Of a DNA stretch of 64,000 bases, positions 9,874 to 17,674 are shown one piece after another. The stretch is from a bacterium. Its GTDB lineage: Bacteria > Patescibacteriota > Gracilibacteria > JAHISY01. Positions within the stretch are counted from its first letter, which is position 1. Each line of letters starts with the position of its first letter. Where the stretch lies: the NCBI GenBank assembly GCA_021779375.1, contig JAJYAT010000004.1:1-64000 (forward strand). Direction: 5' to 3'. Made by a program: the position numbers and the translations under genes. The notes beneath the pieces were generated by a model. The model had not been told where the DNA came from. It saw only the letters and a list, made by a program, of their open reading frames with translations, and made no database searches.

Positions 9874-11760
9874 TCAAATCTGAATCGTGTAAGGCAGAAT
9901 CAGCGGTTCGCGATCAATTCTTTGGCGGATGAATTTCGCGACGGCGCGGGAGACTTCTTTGCGCACTTCTTTGTAATCTTTGCCGGCGACTTCTTCGTAG
10001 GCTTTCATCGCGACTTTCTTCGTTTCCTCGACGATCGCACTTGACTCTTTCATATAGACGAATCCGCGCGAGATGATGTCGGGCGCGCCGACGAGTTTGC
10101 CGGATTGCGCGTAGGCCTTGAAGACGATGGCGACGATGCCATTTTCACTCATGATTTGGCGTTCACGCAGGACGGACGCGCCGATGTCACCGACACCGAG
10201 TCCGTCGATTAGGATATTATTGACGCGCACTTTCGATTTCGATTTGCGCACGATATTGTTCGGTGCGAGTTCGAGGATGTCGCCGTTGTCGAGTAGCAAG
10301 ATATTGCCTTCGTCCATGCCGACTTTCATCGCGATGTCGCGGTGGGCGTAGCGCATGTGCAGTTCGCCGTGGACGGGGACGAGGAATTTTGGTTTGAGGA
10401 GCGAGTGCATCAATTTCAAATCTTCGGCACTCGCGTGACCGGAAGTGTGGACGTCGAGATTTTTATTCGTGATTACGCGCGCACCGAGTCGCAGCAAATT
10501 ATTCGTCACGGCGACGACAGCGCGTTCATTGCCGATGATTGGCGTCGAACTGAAAATCACCGTGTCGCCTTCTTTCACTTGAATCGTCTGGTGCTCGCCG
10601 AGCGCGATACGTGTCAGCGCGGAGAGTTCTTCGCCCTGGCTGCCCGTGCAGAGAATCATGACTTTGTTCGGCGCGAGCTCGTTGATTTTTACGCCCTTTT
10701 TTAAGGGTCGAATAAGTCCCTGCGGTGCTTTGAGGTAGCCGAGACTTTCTGCCATTTCGAGATTCGCGATCATCGAGCGACCACTCACGAAGACTTTGCG
10801 ACCACTGCGATTCGCCGCATTCACGATGTGCTGGATGCGTCCGATGAGACTCGAAAAAGTTGCGAGAATCACGCGACCCTTCGCTTCCGTGATGGTCTTC
10901 GCGATATTTTCGTTCACGATTTTTTCAGAAATGGTGTAGCCGGGTTTCTCGGCATTCGTCGAATCGGCGAAAGCGAGCAAGACGCCGCGACGACCGATTT
11001 CTGCAATCTTTCCGAAGTCGCATTTCAGTCCGTCGGACGGCGTGAAGTCAAATTTGAAATCGCCCGTATGCACGATTGTGCCGACTGGCGTGTTGAGGCA
11101 GATGCCGACGCCGTCAGGGATGGAGTGATTCACGCGAAAAAATTCCGCTGAGAAATGTTTGCCGAGTTGGATTTTTTCAATCGCCGGATTTTTGATTTCG
11201 ATGAATTTTGTTTTCGCAGTGAGCCCGTATTCGTCCAATCTTTTTTTCACCAAACCGAGCGTGAGCGGCGTACCGATCAGCGGCGGGAAATTTAATTTCG
11301 GCAAAATGTGTTGCAGCGCGCCGATGTGGTCGAGATGACCATGTGTCAATAAGATTCCGCGAATGCGGTTAGTTTTGTCTTCTAGAAATTTCACATCGGG
11401 AATCACATAGTCCACGCCAAACATATCCATCTCCGGGAATTGCAGACCGCAGTCGATGATGACGATATCTTCTTTGTAAAAAATCGCTGACATGTTGCGT
11501 CCGACTTCTTCCTGTCCGCCGAGCGGGATGACGCGCACTTTTTCATCAAAAGTCTCTGCCTGAGGAGCAGGTGAATTTTTCGGCTGAATGTGTGCGTGCG
11601 GTTTCGGGTGTGGAGCCTGAGGATGAGCGGGAGTTTTTTTGTGAAACTTTTTTTGTGTTGGAAATTTTTTGTGAGTGTGAGGTGGTGGCGGGGAAGGTTG
11701 TGATGGTTGCGCCGCGTCACCGATGTTTTTGTTCAACCAGGTATCCAATTTGTCGTTCAT
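9874..11760 (-). CDS. rnj: ribonuclease J
   Basis: A metallo-beta-lactamase/beta-CASP RNase with endo- and 5'-3' exonuclease activity in mRNA decay and rRNA maturation. It is 628 aa. An N-terminal extension of about 70 residues, rich in Pro/His/Lys, precedes the catalytic core. The core has the zinc motif LTHGHLDHIGAL and the HTGDFKFD block. The beta-CASP region includes CTGSQGE and VHTSGHASAEDLKLM, with VHGELHMRYAH following. The start is the ATG at 11760; no Shine-Dalgarno site is evident. Confidence 0.93.
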   Translation of the reverse strand: MNDKLDTWLNKNIGDAAQPSQPSPPPPHTHKKFPTQKKFHKKTPAHPQAPHPKPHAHIQPKNSPAPQAETFDEKVRVIPLGGQEEVGRNMSAIFYKEDIVIIDCGLQFPEMDMFGVDYVIPDVKFLEDKTNRIRGILLTHGHLDHIGALQHILPKLNFPPLIGTPLTLGLVKKRLDEYGLTAKTKFIEIKNPAIEKIQLGKHFSAEFFRVNHSIPDGVGICLNTPVGTIVHTGDFKFDFTPSDGLKCDFGKIAEIGRRGVLLAFADSTNAEKPGYTISEKIVNENIAKTITEAKGRVILATFSSLIGRIQHIVNAANRSGRKVFVSGRSMIANLEMAESLGYLKAPQGLIRPLKKGVKINELAPNKVMILCTGSQGEELSALTRIALGEHQTIQVKEGDTVIFSSTPIIGNERAVVAVTNNLLRLGARVITNKNLDVHTSGHASAEDLKLMHSLLKPKFLVPVHGELHMRYAHRDIAMKVGMDEGNILLLDNGDILELAPNNIVRKSKSKVRVNNILIDGLGVGDIGASVLRERQIMSENGIVAIVFKAYAQSGKLVGAPDIISRGFVYMKESSAIVEETKKVAMKAYEEVAGKDYKEVRKEVSRAVAKFIRQRIDREPLILPYTIQI

Positions 11761-11960
11761 AAATTTTTGTTAATTATTAAGAGCTTTTAGTTTAAGCTTT
11801 TTATAATTTAAAAGCAAATCTATTTTTATGAAACTTTAATCTGGCTTACGTAAGCGAGATTATCAGATTGAAAATAACAGTTCATTTAATCAGAAATTAG
11901 AATAATTTGACTTTATTTAATTTTTAATTTAAAATCAAAACAACTTCTAGTCATTATTTT
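11761..11960. other. AT-rich divergent intergenic region with an inverted repeat
   Basis: 200 bp between divergently read genes. It holds a perfect GCTTACGTAAGC palindrome (11844-11855) flanked by AATCT (11838-11842) and AGATT (11857-11861), giving an extended operator-like inverted repeat at 11838-11861. A TATAAT string occurs on the plus strand near 11802. No RNA gene was recognised. Confidence 0.45.
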
Positions 11961-12248
11961 ATGTGTCCTACGGATCATGAAAAAGCGAAAGGGGAACAAA
12001 CAGCTAGACTTGCCGAGAAAATTAAGGAACGGGACTTGGCAAGGCGAGCGCAGTCACGCGATTTGGTGAACGCTGTTTGGGAAAATAAAAAGAAACAAAT
12101 AGCGCGGGAATTAATCAAGCTAAAAGAAAGGCTTGATTCGGGTGCTATTTCTGAAGGCCGCTACAATGATTTAAAATCATTCTATGAAAGATCACTGGGA
12201 AGGATGCAAACACTTGCCGAAAAGCGTTTGTCGGAAATTGACGGTTAG
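11961..12248 (+). CDS. hypothetical protein with SHOCT-like C-terminus
   Basis: A 95-aa, highly charged, helical protein. The C-terminal part (LKERLDSGAISEGRYNDLKSFY) resembles the short SHOCT-type helical motif found at the ends of many bacterial proteins, but the match is loose. There are no membrane segments. An operator-like inverted repeat lies about 100 bp upstream. Function unknown. Confidence 0.55.
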   Translation: MCPTDHEKAKGEQTARLAEKIKERDLARRAQSRDLVNAVWENKKKQIARELIKLKERLDSGAISEGRYNDLKSFYERSLGRMQTLAEKRLSEIDG

Positions 12249-12287
12249 TAGCACGGTGAGCAGTTTGGAATTATTTTAAGGCTCTCT

Positions 12288-13406
12288 TCACCGAATGTTT
12301 ACGCCAGCCTCAGTCGCTAATTTTTCAAACAGCTCTTTCTCTTTGCGCGATAATTTCTTCGGAATCTCGACCAAAATTTTCACGAGGTGGTCGCCGCGCT
12401 CGCTGGAATTTAATTTCGGTGCACCGTAATTTTTGATTTTGAAATTCGTGTGCGATTGCGTGCCAGCCGGGATTTTTAGCTTCACATTGCCGTGGACAGT
12501 CTTGACCGCGATTTCATTGCCGAGTGTCGCTTCGATGAAATTAATTTTTTGCGTCGAAAAAATATCTGCGCTGCGCCGCTCGAATTCACGCGACGGCTCG
12601 ACTGTGATTTGCAGGAAGAGGTCGCCGGCTTGACCGCCTTTCGCGCCAGCTTCGCCCTGACCGGCGAGTCGGATGACGGCACCATTCTCCACGCCTGCCG
12701 GGATTTTCACTTTCAATTTTTCCATTTTGCGCGCGCGACCGGTGCCGTGACAGACGCTACATTTTTTCTCAAAAGTTTTGCCTTCACCTTCGCAATCGGG
12801 GCAGACCGCGCGGTGCTGCATCGCGCCGAAGACCGTCTGTCGGACAGTCGTCACTTCACCGGTGCCGTGGCAGGTTTTGCATTCTGCGATTTTCGCACCT
12901 GGTTCGCCGCCGGTTCCGTCGCAGTGTTCGCACTGCGCGAGTCGGTCTGCCCGGAATTCTGCTGTTGTGCCGAAGATTGCTTCCTCGAATTTTATTTTCA
13001 AACGCAATTCCAAATTCGCGCCACGGGCAGGACCGCGGGATTTCGCCCCGCCGCCTCCACCGCCGAAAAATGTTTCGAAAATATCGCCGATGCCGCCGCC
13101 TTCGAAATTGAATCCGCCCCCGGAAAAATCAAAACCGCCCGCATTGAATCCGCCCGCGCCGCCTCCACCATTGCCTCCACCGAAATTCGCGCTGCTGCCG
13201 AAGCGATCGTAGTTGGCGCGTTTTTGCTTATCGCCGAGAGTTTCGTAAGCTTCTGAAATTTCTTTGAATTTTGCCTCCGCCTCTTTCTTGTCGCCGGTGG
13301 CTTGGTCCGGATGGTATTTGCGCGCGGCGCTGCGAAAAGCTTTCTTGATTTCCGCTTCGCTTGCGTTTTTTTCTACGCCGAGAATTTTGTAAAAATCTTT
13401 TGCCAT
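12288..13406 (-). CDS. dnaJ: chaperone DnaJ (Hsp40)
   Basis: Co-chaperone that delivers clients to DnaK and stimulates its ATPase. It is 372 aa. The J domain (1-70) has the HPD motif (KYHPDQ). A Gly/Phe-rich linker runs about 73-125. Four zinc-finger repeats follow: CEHCDGTG, CKTCHGTG, CPDCEGEG and CSVCHGTG. The C-terminal substrate domain is complete. A TGCTAAAAT box lies 15 nt upstream of the ATG. No dnaK or grpE is adjacent. Confidence 0.97.
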   Translation of the reverse strand: MAKDFYKILGVEKNASEAEIKKAFRSAARKYHPDQATGDKKEAEAKFKEISEAYETLGDKQKRANYDRFGSSANFGGGNGGGGAGGFNAGGFDFSGGGFNFEGGGIGDIFETFFGGGGGGAKSRGPARGANLELRLKIKFEEAIFGTTAEFRADRLAQCEHCDGTGGEPGAKIAECKTCHGTGEVTTVRQTVFGAMQHRAVCPDCEGEGKTFEKKCSVCHGTGRARKMEKLKVKIPAGVENGAVIRLAGQGEAGAKGGQAGDLFLQITVEPSREFERRSADIFSTQKINFIEATLGNEIAVKTVHGNVKLKIPAGTQSHTNFKIKNYGAPKLNSSERGDHLVKILVEIPKKLSRKEKELFEKLATEAGVNIR

Positions 13407-13450
13407 AATTTGAACTGAGAGATTTTAGCAAAAATTTACTGTTTTTTTTG

Positions 13451-13589
13451 TGTCACTATTTGTTGTTCCCGCGAAAACGGGAAACCAAAAGACTTATCCC
13501 GCCACGAAGTGACTCCTTCGGGGTGTAGGCGGGAAACCAAACAGCCTCGCGCTTTTTTATTTTGGTCCCCTGCCTGCGCAGGGGTGACA
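13451..13589. repeat. MITE-like dispersed repeat with TGTCAC/GTGACA ends
   Basis: The 394-bp gap 13407-13800 contains this element. TGTCAC (13451-13456) and GTGACA (13584-13589) form its ends. Internal hairpins are TTCCCG-cgaaaa-CGGGAA and CCCCTGC-ctgc-GCAGGGG. It resembles non-coding repeat units common in CPR genomes. The rest of the gap holds a promoter for the two small membrane genes. Confidence 0.5.
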
Positions 13590-13628
13590 AATCGCAGACC
13601 AGACTTTGACAAAAAACAAAAGCAGGTC

Positions 13629-13657
13629 TTGACAAAATAGAGAGAGAGAGTTAGAGT
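13629..13657 (+). promoter_or_regulatory. consensus sigma70-type promoter
   Basis: TTGACA (13629-13634), a 17-bp spacer with an (AG)n tract, then TAGAGT (13652-13657). A second TTGACA lies about 26 bp upstream. This is the clearest -35/-10 pair noticed in the window and precedes two small membrane-protein genes. Confidence 0.6.
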
Positions 13658-13800
13658 TATCTCCTTTCTTTATTTTTTGTCCTTTGAAATCGCGGTTTTG
13701 TTGAGGTCTTCCAGTGATTTGTGGGAATCGCTGTTTTTATAAACTGGCTAACTCCAATTGCTGGAGTCGCCTCAACAACCAAGGAAGGAGGAAGAAAATT

Positions 13801-14055
13801 ATGGAGCCGTTCACTAAGTTTATTTTATTGGTCGTTTCGGTCGCTTATTTTAGGACCGGAGTTTGGTGGTCGGGTATTACAGATCCGACCAAAATTTTTT
13901 TAGCACTAGGGATGGTTTTTGTGATCCCCGGACTCTTGTTTGCTGGTTTCTTCCTTCGCGAGAAGGATAAACCGGGGGACGGTCGGTTGATATTTTCCGG
14001 CTGTTTGTTTCTGATCAATTTTTTGATTGGGGCGGGAGTTGGCGGCTTTTTTTAG
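13801..14055 (+). CDS. small membrane protein, unknown
   Basis: An 84-aa protein with three hydrophobic segments (about 5-22, 30-50 and 62-84) and a short charged loop (REKDKPGDGR). The start is the ATG at 13801, set by a strong Shine-Dalgarno site (AAGGAGGAAG), which is unusual in this window. The ORF track's earlier start has no such site. It ends in GGFF. The next gene has a near-copy of its leader, so the two form a pair. I do not recognise the family. Confidence 0.6.
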   Translation: MEPFTKFILLVVSVAYFRTGVWWSGITDPTKIFLALGMVFVIPGLLFAGFFLREKDKPGDGRLIFSGCLFLINFLIGAGVGGFF

Positions 14056-14089
14056 TCGCCGCCTCAACAATCAACGAAAGGAGGAAATC

Positions 14090-14398
14090 GTGACCTATTT
14101 AAAGATTGGAGCAACGATTTTTATCGTTGCTGTCGCCATTGCGGCGACAATCGCTATCGCTATCGACCGGCGTTGGCGGCGGAAGGAGATCGTTTCTCCT
14201 TTCCTGTGTCTTTTTTTAACACAGGTTTATTTCGCAGCCGGAATTTACGCGTCGGGGTTATTAAGTCCCTCGTCCAGATTTGTGGCGGGGGTGATTGTCC
14301 CCATCTTGCTGTCGTCGTTTTTCGGCACTAAGCCGCGAGTGATTGCGGTGCTGTGTCTGGTCATTTTTTTAACTGGCTTGGGGTTGGGCGGCTTTTAG
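14090..14398 (+). CDS. small membrane protein, unknown (partner of the preceding gene)
   Basis: A 102-aa protein with about three hydrophobic segments and a basic loop (DRRWRRKE) after the first. The GTG start at 14090 is set by AAAGGAGG 6-7 nt upstream. The leader CGCCTCAACAATCAACGAAA closely resembles that of the preceding gene, and both proteins end in a Gly-Gly-Phe motif, suggesting an old duplication or a two-component membrane unit. Function unknown. Confidence 0.55.
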   Translation: MTYLKIGATIFIVAVAIAATIAIAIDRRWRRKEIVSPFLCLFLTQVYFAAGIYASGLLSPSSRFVAGVIVPILLSSFFGTKPRVIAVLCLVIFLTGLGLGGF

Positions 14399-14470
14399 TC
14401 GTCGCCGGGGGGAAGTCGCCATTCGCGCAGCTTTCTCTCGGCGGCTTTTCTTCATGTTTTGATTTTTTTG

Positions 14471-14477
14471 TTAAAAT
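14471..14477 (+). promoter_or_regulatory. -10 box of carA
   Basis: TGTTAAAAT (TAAAAT at 14472-14477) is followed by 7 nt and then the ATG at 14485. This extended -10 element predicts a leaderless carA mRNA. Confidence 0.6.
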
Positions 14478-14484
14478 TCCGCAG

Positions 14485-15555
14485 ATGGAAAAAATTCTCA
14501 CGCTCGTAGACGGCTCGACGATTTCGGGCGAAAGTTTTGGCGCAGACACGACTGCGGCGGGAGAGGTTGTTTTCGCGACAGGGATGGTCGGTTATCCTGA
14601 GAGCTTCACGGATCCGAGTTTCACCGGGCAGATTCTAGTTTTGACTTATCCGCTCGTCGGTAATTACGGTGTGCCGGAGCATGGAACATGGAGCATGAAA
14701 CATGGAACAAAAGTTTTGGAAAATTTCGAAAGCGAGAAAATCCAAATCGCCGGGCTGATTGTTTCCGAGTATTCCGAAAAATACTCACACCACGCCGCGA
14801 AAGAAAGCTTAGCTGCTTGGTTGCAGCGTGAGGGAATTCCTGCCATCACGGGCGTGGACACACGCGCGCTGACTCAAAAATTGCGCGATCATGGCACAAT
14901 CTTGGGTGAGCTGGCGAATGTGAAAAAAACGGACAAGAAATTTTACGATCCGAACAAAGAGCATTTAGTCGCGCGTGTCTCGCCGACCAAGCCGCAGTTT
15001 TTCCAAAACGGCAAAAAGACAGTCGCGATTCTCGACTGCGGGATGAAGCTCAATATTCTCCGCAACTTTCTCGACCGCGGCGTATCGGTTTGGCATTTAC
15101 CGCACGATGCTGATTTGTCCAAATACGAATTCGACGGACTCTTCATCTCGAATGGCCCAGGCGATCCGGTCTTCGCTCGTGAAGCGATCGAGTCGATTCG
15201 CCGGGAATTGAAAAACAACAAACCGATTTTCGGAATCTGTCTCGGTAACCAATTGCTCGCACTGGCAGCCGGGATGACGACCGAAAAATTGCCCTACGGT
15301 CATCGCTCGCAGAATCAGCCCGTGCGAGAGCTTGCGACTGGCAAATGTTTCGTCACTTCGCAAAATCACGGTTTTACCGTTTCGCGCCAGATGAAAGACG
15401 GCTTCGAAGTCGCTTTCGAAAATATCAACGACGGCTCGGTCGAAGGTCTACGGCACAAAACCAAACCATTTTTCTCCGTCCAATTTCACCCTGAGGCGAC
15501 GCCGGGACCGACCGACGCAGAATATCTTTTCGATGAATTCGTCGCGAAGCTGTAA
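14485..15555 (+). CDS. carA: carbamoyl-phosphate synthase small subunit
   Basis: Glutaminase subunit that supplies ammonia to CarB for carbamoyl phosphate (pyrimidine and arginine synthesis). It is 356 aa. The N-terminal CarA domain is followed by a class I glutamine amidotransferase with the nucleophile Cys in GICLGNQLLALAAG and the His/Glu pair in FHPEATPGP. carB is not in the window. Within the N-terminal domain, after GNYGVP, a stretch HGTWSMKHGTK is encoded by four tandem heptamers and looks inserted. The start at 14485 fits the TAAAAT box and the family N-terminus. Confidence 0.94.
   Translation: MEKILTLVDGSTISGESFGADTTAAGEVVFATGMVGYPESFTDPSFTGQILVLTYPLVGNYGVPEHGTWSMKHGTKVLENFESEKIQIAGLIVSEYSEKYSHHAAKESLAAWLQREGIPAITGVDTRALTQKLRDHGTILGELANVKKTDKKFYDPNKEHLVARVSPTKPQFFQNGKKTVAILDCGMKLNILRNFLDRGVSVWHLPHDADLSKYEFDGLFISNGPGDPVFAREAIESIRRELKNNKPIFGICLGNQLLALAAGMTTEKLPYGHRSQNQPVRELATGKCFVTSQNHGFTVSRQMKDGFEVAFENINDGSVEGLRHKTKPFFSVQFHPEATPGPTDAEYLFDEFVAKL
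14680..14708 (+). repeat. in-frame heptamer array inside carA (array H)
   Basis: Four consecutive 7-bp words, CATGGAA CATGGAG CATGAAA CATGGAA, encode part of HGTWSMKHGT in CarA. The same word family occurs between genes at 4170-4195, 33970-34003 and 47398-47447. Confidence 0.75.
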
Positions 15556-15564
15556 AATTCTGAA

Positions 15565-16440
15565 GTGCAAGATTTGACTAATCTCGTTGGCGACACGCCG
15601 CTTTTCGAAGTTGAGAAAAATATTTTTGCGAAGCTCGAATTTCGTAATCCGGCTGGCTCGGTGAAAGATCGTCCGGCGGCGGCGATGATTGCAGCTGCGG
15701 AAAAATCGGGTGAGCTGAAAGCGGGTGGACTAATCGTCGAGCCGACCAGTGGTAACACCGGTATCGCGCTCGCGGCGATCGGCGCAGCGAAAAATTATCG
15801 CGTGAAATTAGTCATGCCGGAAAGTATGTCGCTCGAACGGCGCAAAATTTTAATCGCGCTCGGCGCGGAATTGATTCTCACTCCGGCGGCGGGCGGGATG
15901 GTCGCGGCGATTACAGAGGCAGAAAAAATCGCTAAAAATGAAAACGGTTGGATGCCAAACCAATTCGAAAATCCTGCCAATCCGGCGAGTCATTTCGCGA
16001 CGACCGGTCCGGAAATTTTTCGTGAGTTGCCTGACATTCAAATTTTCGTCGCGGGAGTCGGGACGGGCGGTACTATTTCAGGTGTGGGTCGCTTTCTCAA
16101 ATCGCAAAATTCCGAAATTAAAATCGTCGCGGTCGAGCCGAGCGAGTCGGCGGTTTTGTCTGGCGGACAAAAAGGTCCGCACAAAATTCAGGGTATCGGT
16201 GCGGGGTTCATTCCCAAAAATTTCGACCAGAGTGTCGTGGATGAAATTCTTCCAATCGCCTCCGAGCTCGCTTTGACTGCGGCGCGTGAGCTCGCGGAAA
16301 AAGGTTTGTTTGTCGGGATTTCGTCGGGCGCCAATTTCGCGGCAGCGCGAATTTTGTCTCAAAAATATCCTGGACAAAAGATTGCGACCATTTTTCCCGA
16401 CGGCGGCGAGCGCTATCTCTCGACCGAACTTTTCCGCTAA
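15565..16440 (+). CDS. cysK: cysteine synthase family protein (O-acetylserine sulfhydrylase)
   Basis: A PLP enzyme of the beta family, making cysteine from O-acetylserine and sulfide. It is 291 aa. The PLP lysine lies in NPAGSVKDRPA. The substrate loop is EPTSGNTGIALA and the phosphate-binding loop is GVGTGGTISGVG. The C-terminal GISSGAN is typical. The start is GTG at 15565, with TAAAAT (15553-15558) ending 6 nt upstream; the TAA of that box is the carA stop codon. No cysE is nearby. It could be a cystathionine beta-synthase-type paralogue, but no CBS domains are present. Confidence 0.92.
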   Translation: MQDLTNLVGDTPLFEVEKNIFAKLEFRNPAGSVKDRPAAAMIAAAEKSGELKAGGLIVEPTSGNTGIALAAIGAAKNYRVKLVMPESMSLERRKILIALGAELILTPAAGGMVAAITEAEKIAKNENGWMPNQFENPANPASHFATTGPEIFRELPDIQIFVAGVGTGGTISGVGRFLKSQNSEIKIVAVEPSESAVLSGGQKGPHKIQGIGAGFIPKNFDQSVVDEILPIASELALTAARELAEKGLFVGISSGANFAAARILSQKYPGQKIATIFPDGGERYLSTELFR

Positions 16441-16449
16441 AATTCCGGC

Positions 16450-17673
16450 GTGAATAAAAAAGCTTATTTCGGCGAGTTTGGTGGCGCGTTTGTGCCGGAA
16501 GTTTTGCGCCCGGCTTTGACCGAGCTCACGCAAGTTTGGCAGGACGCCAAAAAAGACAAAAAGTTTTGGGCGGAATTTCATGAGCTCGCGACGACTTATT
16601 CCTGCCGTCCGACGCCGCTAACTTTCTGTGCCAACATTTCCCAAAAACTCGGCGGCGCAAAAATTTTTCTCAAGCGCGAAGATTTGAATCAAACCGGAGC
16701 GCACAAATTTAACAATGTCCTCGGTCAGGCTTTGCTCGCGAAAAGACTGGGCAAAAAAAGATTGATTGCCGAGACGGGTGCCGGACAGCACGGTGTCGCG
16801 ACGGCGACGATTGCCGCCAAGTTCGGTTTCGAGTGTACGATTTTCATGGGCGCGGTCGATGTCGCGCGGCAGCGCCCGAATGTTTTTTGGATGGAAAAAT
16901 TGGGCGCAAAAGTTATTCCGGTCGAGTCAGGAACGCGCCGACTGAAAGATGCGGTGGCTGAGGCTTACCGTGATTGGACGGGCAGTGTCGAGACGACGCA
17001 TTATCTGCTCGGGAGCGCGCTTGGTCCGGCACCATTTCCTGAGATTGTCCGCGATTTCCAATCAATCGTTGGCGCGGAAGTGCGCCAAGAATTTCTGCGC
17101 AAATTTAAAAAGCTGCCCGATTATTTAGTCGCCTGCGTCGGTGGCGGTTCAAATGCAATCGGACTTTTTCACCCATTTTTGAAAGACACGAAGGTCAAAT
17201 TGATTGGCGTCGAAGCGGGCGGGCGTTCCAAAAAACTTGGCGAAAACGCTGTTCGTTTGGGCATGCAACCGCACGCGCCAATCGGAGTTTTCGAGGGTTT
17301 CCGTGGAGAATTTTTACAAGACGCTTACGGCAATCTCGCGCCGACACATTCAATCTCCGCCGGGCTCGATCATCCGGGCGTCGGTCCCGAGCATTCTTTC
17401 CTCGCGCAAACCGGTCGGGCGGAATATGTCGCGGCGCATGATGCGGAGGTGCTCGCCGCAGCGCAATTTCTCATGCAAAACGAAGGCATCATTCCCGCGC
17501 TCGAGAGTTCGCACGCGCTGGCGCACGCTTTCAAAATTGCGCCGAAACTCAAAAATAAATCAATCGTCGTCAATCTGTCCGGCCGCGGCGACAAAGATAT
17601 TTTCATTTACGCGCGCGCTTTGCGCGACCAAAATTGGAAAGAATTTTTGCGGGCGGAATTTAACTCACTTTGA
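16450..17673 (+). CDS. trpB: tryptophan synthase beta subunit
   Basis: Joins indole and serine to make tryptophan, using PLP. It is 407 aa. The N-terminus AYFGEFGGAFVPEVL, the PLP lysine in NQTGAHKFNN, ETGAGQHGVA and the glycine loop GGGSNAIG are all present. trpA is absent nearby, so it may use free indole or a distant TrpA. The start is GTG at 16450; TAAAAT (16438-16443) overlaps the cysK stop and ends 6 nt upstream. Confidence 0.96.
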   Translation: MNKKAYFGEFGGAFVPEVLRPALTELTQVWQDAKKDKKFWAEFHELATTYSCRPTPLTFCANISQKLGGAKIFLKREDLNQTGAHKFNNVLGQALLAKRLGKKRLIAETGAGQHGVATATIAAKFGFECTIFMGAVDVARQRPNVFWMEKLGAKVIPVESGTRRLKDAVAEAYRDWTGSVETTHYLLGSALGPAPFPEIVRDFQSIVGAEVRQEFLRKFKKLPDYLVACVGGGSNAIGLFHPFLKDTKVKLIGVEAGGRSKKLGENAVRLGMQPHAPIGVFEGFRGEFLQDAYGNLAPTHSISAGLDHPGVGPEHSFLAQTGRAEYVAAHDAEVLAAAQFLMQNEGIIPALESSHALAHAFKIAPKLKNKSIVVNLSGRGDKDIFIYARALRDQNWKEFLRAEFNSL

Positions 17674-17674
17674 A

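Noticed and set aside
12492-13256. 254-aa plus-strand ORF within dnaJ
   Set aside because: Antisense to the zinc-finger and Gly-rich coding region of dnaJ, which explains its Cys/Ala/Phe composition.
17671-17673. UGA recoding (glycine code of Gracilibacteria)
   Set aside because: TGA ends trpB, recX and aspartokinase at the expected family C-termini, so UGA is a stop here.
17204-17674. N-terminal extension of the phosphohexomutase ORF
   Set aside because: It overlaps trpB in another frame. The real N-terminus (FRAYDVRG) follows the ATG at 17675.
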